This document shows, piece after piece, positions 24,238 to 33,132 of a stretch of 64,000 bases of DNA. The stretch covers positions 1,302,001-1,366,000 of the forward strand of contig NZ_CP163525.1 in the NCBI RefSeq assembly GCF_041080655.1, read 5' to 3'. Every line of letters starts with the position of its first letter. The first letter of the stretch is position 1. This DNA comes from Streptomyces sp. CG4. Its GTDB lineage: Bacteria > Actinomycetota > Actinomycetes > Streptomycetales > Streptomycetaceae. Made by a program: the position numbers and the translations under genes. Below the pieces are notes generated by a model. That model was not told the DNA's origin, searched no databases, and saw only the letters and a list, made by a program, of their open reading frames with translations.

Positions 24238-25421
24238 GTGCCCTTCCGGTCGGGGACGGTCACGGTGTGCAGGAACTCCCGGGCGAGTGCGACCAGTTCG
24301 GAACCTCCGTCGAAGGCGGTGAGATGGTCGCCGTCGGGCATCGTGCGCAGTGCGGCCCGGGGCAGGCGCGCGGCGACGAACTTCGAGCCTGCGGGGTGGG
24401 CCGTGGTGTCCCGGTCGCTGGTGACGACCAGGGCCGGCTGTGGGGCGTCCAGCAGCCCACGGCAGTCGGCCGACATGATCGCTCCGTTCAACAGCCCGTA
24501 GCGGTACAGCAGTTCGGGGGTGGCGTAGGGGTGGATGAGGTAGTGGGCGATGTCCGGGCGCAGGGTGTCCAGTGTGCTGGGCCGGCTCATCAGCCGGTGC
24601 ATGGCCGTCGCCTGTACCGGACCCCGGGAGACCATGGCCAGCAGGGACTCCACATCCCGCTGGTGGGCCGTCTTGGGGGCCTCGCCGCCGAGTTCGTAAT
24701 CCCCGTGCCACAGGCTCAGGGAGGTGATCCGGTCCGAGCGGGCGGCCGCCGCGAGCGCGACGACCGCTCCCCCGCACAGGCCCAGCGCATGGGCCTCGGC
24801 GATACCGAACCCGTCGAGAACGGCCAGCACGTCCTCGCTCTGGGCGTCGAGCGTGTGGTCGGCCAGATCGCCGAGGCCCGTGCCGGCGGCGGCGAACAGG
24901 CCCCGGCTCTCCCAGGTGACGACCCGGTACTCCATGGACAGGGCGCCCAGCCAGCGCGCCACCAGCCCGACGGGCATGCCGCAGGCGCTGACGACGGCGA
25001 CGGCCGGTGCGTCCTCGGGACCGGCGATCCAGCACCGGAGCGGCGTACCGTCCCGGGCGGGCACCAGCACGGCCGGCCCGGGAAAGGCGGCGAGCGCCGA
25101 CCGTGCCGCCTGCTCCGGTTCGCCGTCGGTGACGGCGCCGGGTGCGCGCAGCGCCAGCCGCCGGCTGACCGCGAGTTCGACCGCGGTGAGACCGTCCGGC
25201 TCGCCCGCCACCTCGACTTCGGGCAGGCCGAGGGCGCGGGTGACCCGGTCGAGCAGTTCCTGGGCCGCCGGCAGGGACCGGGTGGCGAGCGGTTCGGCGG
25301 GCGCCACCCGTATGCGGTCCGGTACGGCGCGGATGATCGACGCGGTGTCCAGCAGGGCGTGGGCGAGCGTGCCCGGCGAGCCGTCGCCGGGCACGCTGCC
25401 CGCCGCGGACGGCGTGGCCAT
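24234..25421 (-). CDS. SyrC/CmaE-like aminoacyl shuttle (Cys-dependent alpha/beta hydrolase)
   Basis: A 395-residue alpha/beta hydrolase. The nucleophile elbow reads AHALGLCGGAVVALAAA, with Cys in place of Ser, followed by the Asp in LVVTSDRDTTAHPAG and the His in MPDGDHLTAFDGG. This Cys-Asp-His arrangement is that of SyrC and CmaE, which carry the halogenated aminoacyl group from one carrier protein to another in syringomycin and coronamic acid biosynthesis. The first 130 residues are a helical extension. It lies directly after the halogenase (TGATG overlap) and before a second carrier-bearing protein, the position expected for such a shuttle. Confidence 0.88.
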   Translation of the reverse strand: MATPSAAGSVPGDGSPGTLAHALLDTASIIRAVPDRIRVAPAEPLATRSLPAAQELLDRVTRALGLPEVEVAGEPDGLTAVELAVSRRLALRAPGAVTDGEPEQAARSALAAFPGPAVLVPARDGTPLRCWIAGPEDAPAVAVVSACGMPVGLVARWLGALSMEYRVVTWESRGLFAAAGTGLGDLADHTLDAQSEDVLAVLDGFGIAEAHALGLCGGAVVALAAAARSDRITSLSLWHGDYELGGEAPKTAHQRDVESLLAMVSRGPVQATAMHRLMSRPSTLDTLRPDIAHYLIHPYATPELLYRYGLLNGAIMSADCRGLLDAPQPALVVTSDRDTTAHPAGSKFVAARLPRAALRTMPDGDHLTAFDGGSELVALAREFLHTVTVPDRKGT

Positions 25422-26365
25422 CAGGCCCCCGCCGGCGACTGGATCACGAAGGGATGGTCCCGGGTGGTGCGGGTGGCGATGCGGTTGTGGCCGTATGTGT
25501 CGGCACCACTGACCAGTACCGCGCCGTACCGGTCCAGGCTGACCCGGCCGCCGTACTCCTCGATCTCGTCCGTGCCGGGGTAGATCTCCACGGACGTGGG
25601 CACATAGCGTGCCGCGAATCCCATCCGCATGTCCCTGGTGCGGCCCTGGTGCGGATGCGAGGCATGCATCAGGGTGGACCAGAACATGATGAACTGACCC
25701 GCCCGCATCTCCATCGAGACGGCCTGGGACTCGTCGGGTTTCCAGTCCGGGTCGATCTGCAGTTCGCGGTAGTCGTAGCCGAAGAAGCCGCGGCGCACGC
25801 CGTCCTTGTCCACGCTCGTGTTCTGGTCCGGCGCGTAGTGCATGCGCTTCGTCTCGTCGTAGAACATCGTGCGGTGCGTGCCCGGTATGAACTGCAGACA
25901 GCCCATCTCGGCGCTCGCCTCGGTGAAGGCGCACCACACCGTGATGGTGCCGCCGAAGTCCGAGCCGCCCGGCCACTGGATCTGCGGGGTGCCCGACGCG
26001 TTGGCGAACGTGTCGGCCTGGTGCCAGTCGGTCCCTTCGTCTCCCGGGTGCTTCGGGAAGAACTCCGTGCGCCAGCACAGCACATCCGGGCCCAGCACCG
26101 AGGCGACCCGGTGCACGATCTCCGGCCGGGTGATGTGCTCGGCCAGGAATGCGTGGTCGAGGTGCCGGTCGTAGTTGGAGATGTTCGTCGCCGCGGACAC
26201 CGCCGCGTCGTCGCTGTAGACCGCCGAGCTGCGATCCAGCAGCTGCAGCCGGGTGCGTCCCCAGGTCTTCTTGATCTCGTCCGGCTCATACAGCGTGAAC
26301 GGACCCGCGTAGCCGTTGCGGTGGAAGGCGGCGAGGTCTTCGGGGCTCAGCGTGAAATCGGGCAT
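25421..26365 (-). CDS. SyrB2-like non-haem Fe(II)/2-oxoglutarate halogenase
   Basis: A 314-residue protein, the length of SyrB2 (310). [19 protein letters not shown] carries the HXA motif: Ala replaces the Asp/Glu found in hydroxylases, leaving a coordination site for chloride. Further blocks are [53 protein letters not shown] and [14 protein letters not shown], the last carrying the second His; the downstream [11 protein letters not shown] supplies the Arg for 2-oxoglutarate. As remembered, most of these blocks match SyrB2 nearly word for word. It should chlorinate the methyl group of Thr bound to the A-T protein encoded just upstream. Confidence 0.95.
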   Translation of the reverse strand: MPDFTLSPEDLAAFHRNGYAGPFTLYEPDEIKKTWGRTRLQLLDRSSAVYSDDAAVSAATNISNYDRHLDHAFLAEHITRPEIVHRVASVLGPDVLCWRTEFFPKHPGDEGTDWHQADTFANASGTPQIQWPGGSDFGGTITVWCAFTEASAEMGCLQFIPGTHRTMFYDETKRMHYAPDQNTSVDKDGVRRGFFGYDYRELQIDPDWKPDESQAVSMEMRAGQFIMFWSTLMHASHPHQGRTRDMRMGFAARYVPTSVEIYPGTDEIEEYGGRVSLDRYGAVLVSGADTYGHNRIATRTTRDHPFVIQSPAGA

Positions 26366-26420
26366 TGCGCTCGTGCGTCCCTTCATCGTGGAAGTGGTAC
26401 GGCAGGCCGGTGCGCACACC

Positions 26421-28232
26421 TCAGGCAGTCGGTGCCGTGCCGGGCAGCACGGTGTCGACCTGGCGGGCCAGGGCCTCGACCGTCGCCCCGTCGATCAGCA
26501 CCGTGATGTCCAGGTCCGTGCCGAATTCCTCGTTGACCTGGCCGAACATGCGCAGCAGGGAGAGCGAGGTACCACCGAGGTCGAAGAAGTCGGTGTCCCG
26601 GCCGACTTCGGGCAGTTCCAGGACGGACTGCCAGATGAGCGCGATCCGACGCTCGGTGCCGGTGAGTTCACCGGCCGTGTCCTGCCCGACGGCGACCGGT
26701 GCGAGCGCCGCCTCGGCGGTCGGCTCGGGCAGCCGGGCCTTGTCGACCTTGCCGTTGAGCGTGAGCGGCAACTCCGGCAGGACGACATACGCGGAAGGGC
26801 GCATGTGCGGCGGCAGGACGGCCGCGGCCCGCTCGCCGAGCCGGGGCGCGAGGACGGCCGCCGGGGTGGCGGAGGCGACATGGGCGACGATGCGCAGGTC
26901 CCCAGCTCCGTAGTCGTGGGCGACCGCCACGGCCGCCGACACCTCCGCGTGCTGTACGAGGACGGCCTCGATCTCGCCGGGCTCGACCCGGTAGCCGCGG
27001 ATCTTCAACTGGTCGTCGGTGCGGCCGAGATAGCCGTGCCCGCCGTCGGGTAGCGCCACCACGCGGTCGCCGGTGCGGTAGCAGCGCAGCGGCGTGCCGT
27101 CCGGGCCGGGGACCTCGACGAACCGTTCCTTGTCCAGTTCCGGGCGCCCGAGATAGCCACGGGCCAGCCCCGCCCCGGACAGATACAGCTCGCCCGGGGA
27201 CCCGTCGGCCACCGGCCGGCCCTGCTCGTCCAGTACATGGAAGCCGAGGTCCGGCAGCGGCACACCGATCGGACTGACACCTGATGCGGCGATGTCGTCC
27301 GCGGTGACCGGTCGGTACGAGGCGTGCACGGTCGCCTCGGTGATGCCATACATGTTGACCAGACGCGGCTGTTCGCCGCCGTGCCGGTCGAACCAGCCAC
27401 GCAGCGCGGCGGGTTCCAGCCGCTCGCCGCCGAACACCACCACGCGCAGGGTGGTCAACGGTTGTTCGGCCGCCTCGTCGACGGCGGCCAGCCGGACGAA
27501 CGCCGACGGTGTCTGGTTCAGCACCGTCACCCGCTGCCGGCGCAGCAGTTCGTGGAAGGCTTCCGGCGACCGGGCGGACTCCTGCGGAACGACCACGAGC
27601 CGCCCGCCGAACAGCAGCGCGCCCCAGAACTCCCACACGGAGAAGTCGAAGGCCGCGGAGTGGAACAGCGACCAGACGTCGTGCTCGTCGAAGCCGTACC
27701 AGTCATGGGTGACGTCGAAGAGCCGGACCACATTGCGGTGTTCCACCTCGACGCCCTTGGGTACGCCGGTGGATCCGGAGGTGTAGATCACATAGGCCAG
27801 ATCGCCTGGGGCAGCCTCGGCGGACGGCTCCGAGTCGGCCGCCGACTCGTCGAGGACGACGACATTGACTCCCAAGTCGCGGAGCGGATCGGCGAGTTCG
27901 GCGGTGGTGACGAGGTGGGTGACGCCGCTGTCCTTGACGGTCCACGTGATCCGCTCCTGCGGATAGCCGGGATCGATGGGGACGTATGCGGCTCCGGACT
28001 TGAGGATGCCGAGCAGACCGACCGCGAGTCTGCTGGTGCGCGGGACCAGCAGGGCGACCAGGGATCCGGTCCCGGCACCTGCCTCCCGCAGCCGCCGGGC
28101 GACCGCTGCCGCCCGGTGATCGAGTTCCTGATAGGTGAGTTCCCGGTCTTCGGCCGTCACCGCGACCCGCTCCGGGAAGCGTGCGACGACATCTTCGAAC
28201 AGCTCGGTGAGTGTGCGTTCCCCTGATTCCAC
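26421..28232 (-). CDS. Free-standing NRPS A-T didomain, predicted threonine-activating (SyrB1-like)
   Basis: A 603-residue protein. Adenylation domain to about residue 500: [20 protein letters not shown] (A3), [18 protein letters not shown] (A4), [19 protein letters not shown] (A5), [20 protein letters not shown] (A7/A8) and [15 protein letters not shown] (A10). Reading the specificity positions gives D-F-W-N-V-G-M-V-H-K, essentially the standard threonine code. A carrier domain follows with [19 protein letters not shown]. No condensation or thioesterase domain is attached. It is first in the operon and pairs with the halogenase exactly as SyrB1 pairs with SyrB2. Confidence 0.95.
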   Translation of the reverse strand: MESGERTLTELFEDVVARFPERVAVTAEDRELTYQELDHRAAAVARRLREAGAGTGSLVALLVPRTSRLAVGLLGILKSGAAYVPIDPGYPQERITWTVKDSGVTHLVTTAELADPLRDLGVNVVVLDESAADSEPSAEAAPGDLAYVIYTSGSTGVPKGVEVEHRNVVRLFDVTHDWYGFDEHDVWSLFHSAAFDFSVWEFWGALLFGGRLVVVPQESARSPEAFHELLRRQRVTVLNQTPSAFVRLAAVDEAAEQPLTTLRVVVFGGERLEPAALRGWFDRHGGEQPRLVNMYGITEATVHASYRPVTADDIAASGVSPIGVPLPDLGFHVLDEQGRPVADGSPGELYLSGAGLARGYLGRPELDKERFVEVPGPDGTPLRCYRTGDRVVALPDGGHGYLGRTDDQLKIRGYRVEPGEIEAVLVQHAEVSAAVAVAHDYGAGDLRIVAHVASATPAAVLAPRLGERAAAVLPPHMRPSAYVVLPELPLTLNGKVDKARLPEPTAEAALAPVAVGQDTAGELTGTERRIALIWQSVLELPEVGRDTDFFDLGGTSLSLLRMFGQVNEEFGTDLDITVLIDGATVEALARQVDTVLPGTAPTA

Positions 28233-28687
28233 TCTGATTCAATCCTGTTCGACGGACTGTATCCGGCGCCATGGGCCTGCGAAGTGCCGGTGCAGGCGCG
28301 CGCCGTCATGGGGTGATCTTCAGAAAAAGGCGCGCTTGAATACATCTAAGCCTCATGTGCCCGTTCATCATACTACGTGGGCACATTCGGACCACGGAGC
28401 TTCATCTTCCCTGGGGATACCTCGAAGACACTCCATCATGGCGTAATACATGCCACACCAAGAGTCGGGATTTCGGGTGAGCCCTGGGCGAACTCCCGCC
28501 ATCCCGACAGAAGAAAGGGCGGCCATCAAGCCAGTGGCGAGAACTGACCTACTTCGGAATGATCGGCGAATCGGCGAATTGATTCAGCCATTTCGAAGTC
28601 CAGCCGGAGATCGTTGAATCCCGCGGTCCGTTTTCAAAGAGACGAGGAGGGTGCAGAGGGCGGGGACTTGGAACCCGGCGTCGCGGA
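28233..28687. promoter_or_regulatory. Leader region of the halogenase operon with an 8-bp inverted repeat
   Basis: 455 bases without a supported gene and clearly richer in A+T than the surroundings. ATGTGCCC at 28355-28362 and GGGCACAT at 28379-28386 are perfect arms separated by 16 bases, 123 bases upstream of the A-T gene start, a plausible repressor or activator site. The right half (28440-28687) shows nothing recognisable. Confidence 0.5.
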
Positions 28688-29332
28688 TCAGCTCGACGGG
28701 ACCCCGGGACCGCTCGTGGCCCTCCCCCCGGCGGGGCGTATTCGGGGGATCAGCGCCGGGACCTCGGCGCGGTAGGCGGCGTAGGCGGCGCCGAACCGGC
28801 CCGCCATCAGATCGTCCTCGATCCGGACCCGTCGCAGCAGCCAGGGCACGGCGACCACGAGGCACGCTGTCCAGGCGCCGAAGCCGCAGGCCAGCATGGC
28901 ACCGACGGTCAACCCCAGCAGGCCGGAGTAGATGGGGTGGCGGACCAGCCGGTAGGGCCCGTCCGTGCGCAGCTCATGGTGTTCCTGGACCGTCGGGATG
29001 CTGGCCCACATCGTGCCCAGCACCCAGCGGGCCCACAGCAGCAGCGCGGTCGAGGCCAGGGCGAGCAGGACGCCCGGGACCGCCAGCTCGGGCTGCCAGT
29101 ACTGCAGATGACGCCAGAAGCCCCCGGTGCGTCCGATCAGGGTGTAGAAGACGGCGACGCCCGCGCTCAGTATCAGCCGCAGCGGCAGCGTGCGCCGCAG
29201 CCCGCGCGCCCAGCCGCGCACACCTCTCTGGCTCTTCACGCCGAAGTAGACGGCGCCCGTGATCCAGGCCGCGACAAAGATCACCACGCAGGCGACGGTG
29301 ATCAGAACGAGTGCCGAGTGAAGAGTGCCCAT
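28688..29332 (-). CDS. ICMT/PEMT-like membrane methyltransferase
   Basis: A 214-residue membrane protein with four to five hydrophobic segments. LRTDGPYRLVRHPIYSGLLG near residue 128 is the AdoMet-binding signature of the isoprenylcysteine carboxyl / phospholipid methyltransferase group, followed by the C-terminal RIEDDLMAGRFGAAYAAYRA, whose acidic residues complete the site. Bacterial members methylate diverse lipophilic substrates. It is codirectional with the halogenase operon but 455 bases away, so membership is doubtful. Confidence 0.88.
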   Translation of the reverse strand: MGTLHSALVLITVACVVIFVAAWITGAVYFGVKSQRGVRGWARGLRRTLPLRLILSAGVAVFYTLIGRTGGFWRHLQYWQPELAVPGVLLALASTALLLWARWVLGTMWASIPTVQEHHELRTDGPYRLVRHPIYSGLLGLTVGAMLACGFGAWTACLVVAVPWLLRRVRIEDDLMAGRFGAAYAAYRAEVPALIPRIRPAGGRATSGPGVPSS

Positions 29333-29402
29333 GCCTCAAGACTGCGCCGCGAGGGCGGTCGATCACCACCACCCACGGGTCGATGGAGAGCACCCCGGCT
29401 GC

Positions 29403-29420
29403 CTCCATCCACGGATGGAG
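29403..29420. promoter_or_regulatory. 18-bp palindrome in the ICMT / hypothetical-operon divergent gap
   Basis: CTCCATCCACGGATGGAG is a perfect inverted repeat (8-bp arms, 2-base centre) in the 266-base gap between divergent genes. It could be an operator for either side. Nothing else is evident in this gap. Confidence 0.4.
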
Positions 29421-29598
29421 AATCCGCCGGCCCGCCAGCCCGCCCCCGACACGCGGACGGGCGACCGGCCCGACGAGCGGACGGGCAGCCGGCCGCACGG
29501 GCGGAGCCGGCCGCACGCTGCGCCTCCTGCGGCAAACCCCTTGGGAAACAGGGCAGTTCGGGCGTGTCCCGGACGTGTCGCTGCTAGCCTGCGCGCAG

Positions 29599-29938
29599 AT
29601 GCCGGGGCGGGACAGGGAGGAGCTGAACGCCGTGGTCCATGCGTTCGCCGTGTACCGGGACGCCATGCGCGAGGCGTGGGGCGACTGGTGGCTGGCCTGG
29701 CCGCTGCTCCAGCAGGTCGCCGTGGGGGACGTCGCACGACCTCGCGGTCGCCGCGGTCCGTGACCTCGCCCGCGGTCTCGGCGAGACGCTGCTGGTCTTC
29801 ACCGAGCGGGCGGAGAACCTGGTCGACTCCACCCGGGGCATCTGGCAGCTCGTGGACCGCCTCGACAGCCGCGCCGGTCAACTGCCGTCCGGCGGGCTGG
29901 ACAACGCCGACCCGCCGCCGTACCGGGGGCGGCCGTGA
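29599..29938 (+). pseudogene. Hypothetical protein with a frameshift
   Basis: From ATG 29599 the frame encodes a helical protein (LNAVVHAFAVYRDAMREAWG) and, after about 29735, would end at TGA 29761. The neighbouring frame continues naturally with SHDLAVAAVRDLARGLGETL, then VFTERAENLVDSTRGIWQL and stops at 29938, overlapping the next gene's GTG. A run of five G at 29727-29731 is the likely slip site. No family is recognised; it could be a true pseudogene or a sequencing error. Confidence 0.6.
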
Positions 29939-30471
29939 GCCGCCGGCCGTCGGAGCGGGCGGTCGCCGGGCGCACCGTGCTGCTCGCCGGCTGGCTCTTC
30001 GCCGACCTGCTCCTCCTGCTGCTCGTGATCGCCCTCGGCTCGCTGCCGCGCGAGCAGCGCACCGGTGCGAAGCCGACGCCGAGCGCGCCGTCCAGTGCAC
30101 CGCCGAGCACCCGGGCGGCGGAGCGCGGCCTTGTGCTCAAGCCGTGCAGCTTCACCGTGGGAACGGGCAGCGCCGGGTCGGTACCGCAGCAGTTCGGCGC
30201 GCAGTTGCGCGGGGCCGGCGTGGCGGACCGTACTGCGGGCTTCGTGCTCTCCTTCGGTACGGCACCGGATCCGGGACCGGGCCAGGACGCCGCCGACAAG
30301 GTCAACGCGATGATCACCGACGGCTTCTCCCGCTTCAAGCACGCCCCCAAGCGCGGCTATTGGAAGGGCGGCCCGTCCGGCAAGGTCAGGATCGACGTCT
30401 TCTTCCTCGCCACACCCGACGGCGACACCTCGTTCCCGAAGCGCTGCCATTCCTCGGACGACGACAGCTGA
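29935..30471 (+). CDS. Hypothetical protein with one N-terminal membrane anchor
   Basis: A 178-residue protein not recognised. GTG at 29935 overlaps the stop of the frameshifted gene (GTGA), so the two form an operon. A single hydrophobic segment (LLAGWLFADLLLLLLVIALG, residues about 16-35) is followed by a Pro/Ser/Thr-rich linker and an extracytoplasmic domain with two Cys (LKPCSFTVG, PKRCHSS) that could pair. The layout resembles MotB/OmpA-like anchored proteins, but no signature supports that assignment. Confidence 0.7.
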   Translation: MSRRPSERAVAGRTVLLAGWLFADLLLLLLVIALGSLPREQRTGAKPTPSAPSSAPPSTRAAERGLVLKPCSFTVGTGSAGSVPQQFGAQLRGAGVADRTAGFVLSFGTAPDPGPGQDAADKVNAMITDGFSRFKHAPKRGYWKGGPSGKVRIDVFFLATPDGDTSFPKRCHSSDDDS

Positions 30472-30494
30472 CGAGGGCGGACCAAGGAGGACCG

Positions 30495-30617
30495 GTGGCA
30501 GATACCGGTCGGTACCGGGCGCTCCGCCAGGAGTGTCCCGTCAGTCGGACACCGCCAGGCGGGCCGTCTCGCCCGGGCCCACCGGGACCACCCGGTCACG
30601 CAGGCAGACGTCGATGA
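30495..30617 (+). pseudogene. Possible truncated 5' end of a third operon gene
   Basis: An ideal AAGGAGGA site at 30484-30491 precedes GTG 30495, and the frame begins MADTGRYRALRQECPV (GTG read as Met), normal-looking coding sequence. From about 30541 it runs into the 3' end of the convergent GH65 gene and becomes Pro/Gly/Arg shadow sequence. This suggests that the gene was cut at a rearrangement joint near 30540. Confidence 0.3.
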
Positions 30618-32934
30618 GGCCGCGGTCGGAGGCGGGCACGGCGATCTCCAGGAGGCTGCTGCGCAGGCGTAGATGGACGCCCCAGTGGCCGTGGTAGCGG
30701 ATGGAGAAGCCGTAGGAGGAGAGTTCCGGGAGCGGGACGGGGTCGAGGCAGAGGGCGCCGCCGCGGGTCTCCAGACCGGTCAGTCCGCGCTGGACGAGGT
30801 CGAGGGAGCCGGCCATGGCGCCGAGGTGGATGCCCTCGCCGGTGGTGCCGCCCTGCAGGTCGGCGATGTCGCCGCGCAGCGCCTCCTGGACGAAGGCCCA
30901 GGCGTCGGCGCGGCGGGCGCGGGCCAGGACCCAGCCGTGGACGAGGCCGCTGAGGGTGGAGCCGTGGCTGGTGCGGTGCAGATAGTGATCGACGGTCGCG
31001 CTCCAGGTCCGCTCGTCGAGGCGGTAGCCCAACCGGTGGAAGAGGGAACGGAGTTCGGACGCCGAGAAGAGGTAGCCGAGCATCAGGACATCGGCCTGTT
31101 TGGAGGCCTTGTACCGGTTGACGGTGTCGCCCTCCGCCTCCAGGATCCGGTCCAGGCGCCGGATGTCGTCGTACCGCGTGCGGTAGCCGTGCCAGTCCAG
31201 TTCGGCGAGGTCGCCGTAGCCCTCGAACTGGCTGATCACCCCGTCGTGGAAGGGCACATGGAGGGTGCGGGAGACCTCCTCCCAGCGGGCGGGCTCGTCC
31301 TCCTCCAGGCCGGCGCTCTCGATGAGTTCCTGGCGGCGCGGCTCGGGCAGGGCACCGAGCAGTTCCAGGGTGCGGGTGAGCACCCAGGCGGCGGTTACGT
31401 TCGTGTACGCGTTGTCGTCCAGGCCCGGTGTGTCCGCGCCGGGGTAGGCGTCGTGGTACTCGTCGGGGCCGACCACGCCGCGGATGCGGTGCCGGCCGGT
31501 CCGGGCGTCGTAGTCGGCCGAGTCCGCCCAGAAGCGGGCGATGTGCAGCAGCATCTCGGCGCCCTCGCCGTGCAGGAAGTCGATGTCGCCGGTCGCCTCG
31601 CAGTACTGCCAGATGTTGTAGGCCACCGCGGAGCCGACGTGGTGCTGGAGCCGGGAGTGGTCCGGCAGCCAGCGGCCGGAGTGGGGGTTGAGATGGAGCT
31701 GCGGGGTCTCCTCGCGGCCGTCGCTGCCGCTCTGCCACGGGTAGAGCGCCCCGCGCCGGCCCAGCTCGCGGGCCGCCTGGCAGGCGGCGTCCAGCCGACG
31801 GTGCCGGTAGTGGAGCAGGGCGCGGGAGACCTCGGGCAGGTGCAGGTTGAGGTAGGGCAGGACGAAGAGTTCGTCCCAGAAGACATGGCCGCGGTAGGCC
31901 TCGCCGTGCAGGCCTCGCGCGGGGACGCCGACGTCGAGGTCGGCCGTGTGCGGGGAGAGGGTCTGCAGCACATGGAACAGGTGCAGGCGCAGGATGCTGC
32001 CCGCCTCGCCGGGGACCTCCAGCACGGTGCGCCGCCACAGCTGCTCCCACGCGGTGGCGTGCGCCTCCAGCAGCGCGTCGACGTCGGGGGCGGCACCGAC
32101 GTGGTCGACGGCCGCCTCCAGCGGGTCGCCGATGGCGGGGTCGTGCGAGGTGTACAGGGCGACGGTCTTGTCGACGGTGACGGTACGGCCGGGCGCCGGA
32201 CGCAGCCTGAGGTGCTGGACGGCCCGCTCCGGCTCGTACACCGCCGTCACCGGCGCGTCGGCCGTGAGCCGGGCGGCGAGGCCGCATTCGATGCGGGAGG
32301 TACGGGTGTGGCAGCGCAGCCAGACCGTGCCGGGTGCGGCGGTGCCGGTCCGTACCTGGGTGAGGTGCCGGCCGTCCAGGTCCAGGTACCGGGCCACCCC
32401 GGAGTTGGTGACCCGTCCGTCGAGCGCGGCCTCCACCTCCAGCTCGACCTCGTCGCCCACGCCGAACGCGTCGCCTTCGACGGTGAACTCCGTGCGCAGC
32501 GCGGCGAGATGAGGGTCGGCCATGTGGACGAGGCGCAGCTGGCGCACATGGAGGGTGCCGCCGTCGGGCAGGCCGTAGCCGGTGCGGCGCTCCAGCAGCC
32601 CGGGGTCGAGGTGGAGGACCTGGTGGTGCTCGGTGACGGGGGCGGTGTCCGGGGTGAGCCAGGCGCCGCCCGCCGGGCGGAAGCGCAGCGGCAGCCAGTT
32701 GGGCAGGTTGACCATGTCCTCGTTCTCGACCCGGTGTCCGGCGACCTCGGAGGTGAGCCGGTCGTAGCAGCCGGCCGCGTAGGTGCCCGGGTAGTGGATG
32801 TCGTCCGCGGCGCACTCGGGCAGCGCCCCGCGGGTGGCGAAGTAGCCGTTGCCCAGGGTGCACAGCGACTCCCGCAGGCGCTCCTCCTCGGGCCGGTAGC
32901 CGTCGTACTCCCAGGTCGGCCCCACTCCGGTCAC
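30541..32934 (-). CDS. Glycoside hydrolase family 65 phosphorylase
   Basis: A 797-residue GH65 enzyme (trehalose, maltose or kojibiose phosphorylase group). ESLCTLGNGYFATRGALPE at the N-terminus, GHVFWDELFVLPYLNLHLPE near residue 360, IRGVVGPDEYHDAYPGADTP with the catalytic Glu near 485, VNRYKASKQADVLML near 595 and HRTSHGSTLSGLVHGWVLAR near 655 are the family blocks. GTG at 32934 overlaps the stop of a 58-codon frame (GTGA) and is supported by where similarity begins; several in-frame GTG codons are possible. The exact disaccharide cannot be read from sequence. Confidence 0.92.
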   Translation of the reverse strand: MTGVGPTWEYDGYRPEEERLRESLCTLGNGYFATRGALPECAADDIHYPGTYAAGCYDRLTSEVAGHRVENEDMVNLPNWLPLRFRPAGGAWLTPDTAPVTEHHQVLHLDPGLLERRTGYGLPDGGTLHVRQLRLVHMADPHLAALRTEFTVEGDAFGVGDEVELEVEAALDGRVTNSGVARYLDLDGRHLTQVRTGTAAPGTVWLRCHTRTSRIECGLAARLTADAPVTAVYEPERAVQHLRLRPAPGRTVTVDKTVALYTSHDPAIGDPLEAAVDHVGAAPDVDALLEAHATAWEQLWRRTVLEVPGEAGSILRLHLFHVLQTLSPHTADLDVGVPARGLHGEAYRGHVFWDELFVLPYLNLHLPEVSRALLHYRHRRLDAACQAARELGRRGALYPWQSGSDGREETPQLHLNPHSGRWLPDHSRLQHHVGSAVAYNIWQYCEATGDIDFLHGEGAEMLLHIARFWADSADYDARTGRHRIRGVVGPDEYHDAYPGADTPGLDDNAYTNVTAAWVLTRTLELLGALPEPRRQELIESAGLEEDEPARWEEVSRTLHVPFHDGVISQFEGYGDLAELDWHGYRTRYDDIRRLDRILEAEGDTVNRYKASKQADVLMLGYLFSASELRSLFHRLGYRLDERTWSATVDHYLHRTSHGSTLSGLVHGWVLARARRADAWAFVQEALRGDIADLQGGTTGEGIHLGAMAGSLDLVQRGLTGLETRGGALCLDPVPLPELSSYGFSIRYHGHWGVHLRLRSSLLEIAVPASDRGLIDVCLRDRVVPVGPGETARLAVSD

Positions 32935-33107
32935 CCCCCGGCGGGCAGCCCGAGCCGCCCGGCGAGGACGCGGCGCGCGGTCGTGCCGCCCCGGCCAGGG
33001 GTGCACACGGTGAGCCGGTCCCCGTCCCTGTGGGCCGTGCCGGTGTGCGGCTCCATGGGCTGATTGTGCAGCGGCGGCGGCCGGGGGGTGACATCGAGAG
33101 GGGCCAT
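32931..33107 (-). CDS. Small ORF (58 aa) overlapping the GH65 start
   Basis: An open frame from ATG 33107 (second ATG at 33056) ending in TGA that overlaps the GH65 GTG. The peptide (MAPLDVTPRPPPLHNQPMEP at its start) is basic and not recognised, and no convincing ribosome site is seen. It is listed only because of the GTGA junction. Confidence 0.2.
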   Translation of the reverse strand: MAPLDVTPRPPPLHNQPMEPHTGTAHRDGDRLTVCTPGRGGTTARRVLAGRLGLPAGG

Positions 33108-33132
33108 ACAGGTGACGCGGACCGGCCCTCAC

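Noticed and set aside
25421..26365. Annotation as a phytanoyl-CoA dioxygenase (hydroxylase)
   Set aside because: The motif is HXA, not HXD, and flanking blocks match SyrB2-type halogenases.
28640..28690. A tRNA 3'-end-like sequence (GGGTTCCAAGTCCC followed by a CACC-like end on the minus strand) as a possible integration scar
   Set aside because: The T-loop position that should be a purine is C, no acceptor or anticodon stem can be formed, and no integrase or matching repeat is present.
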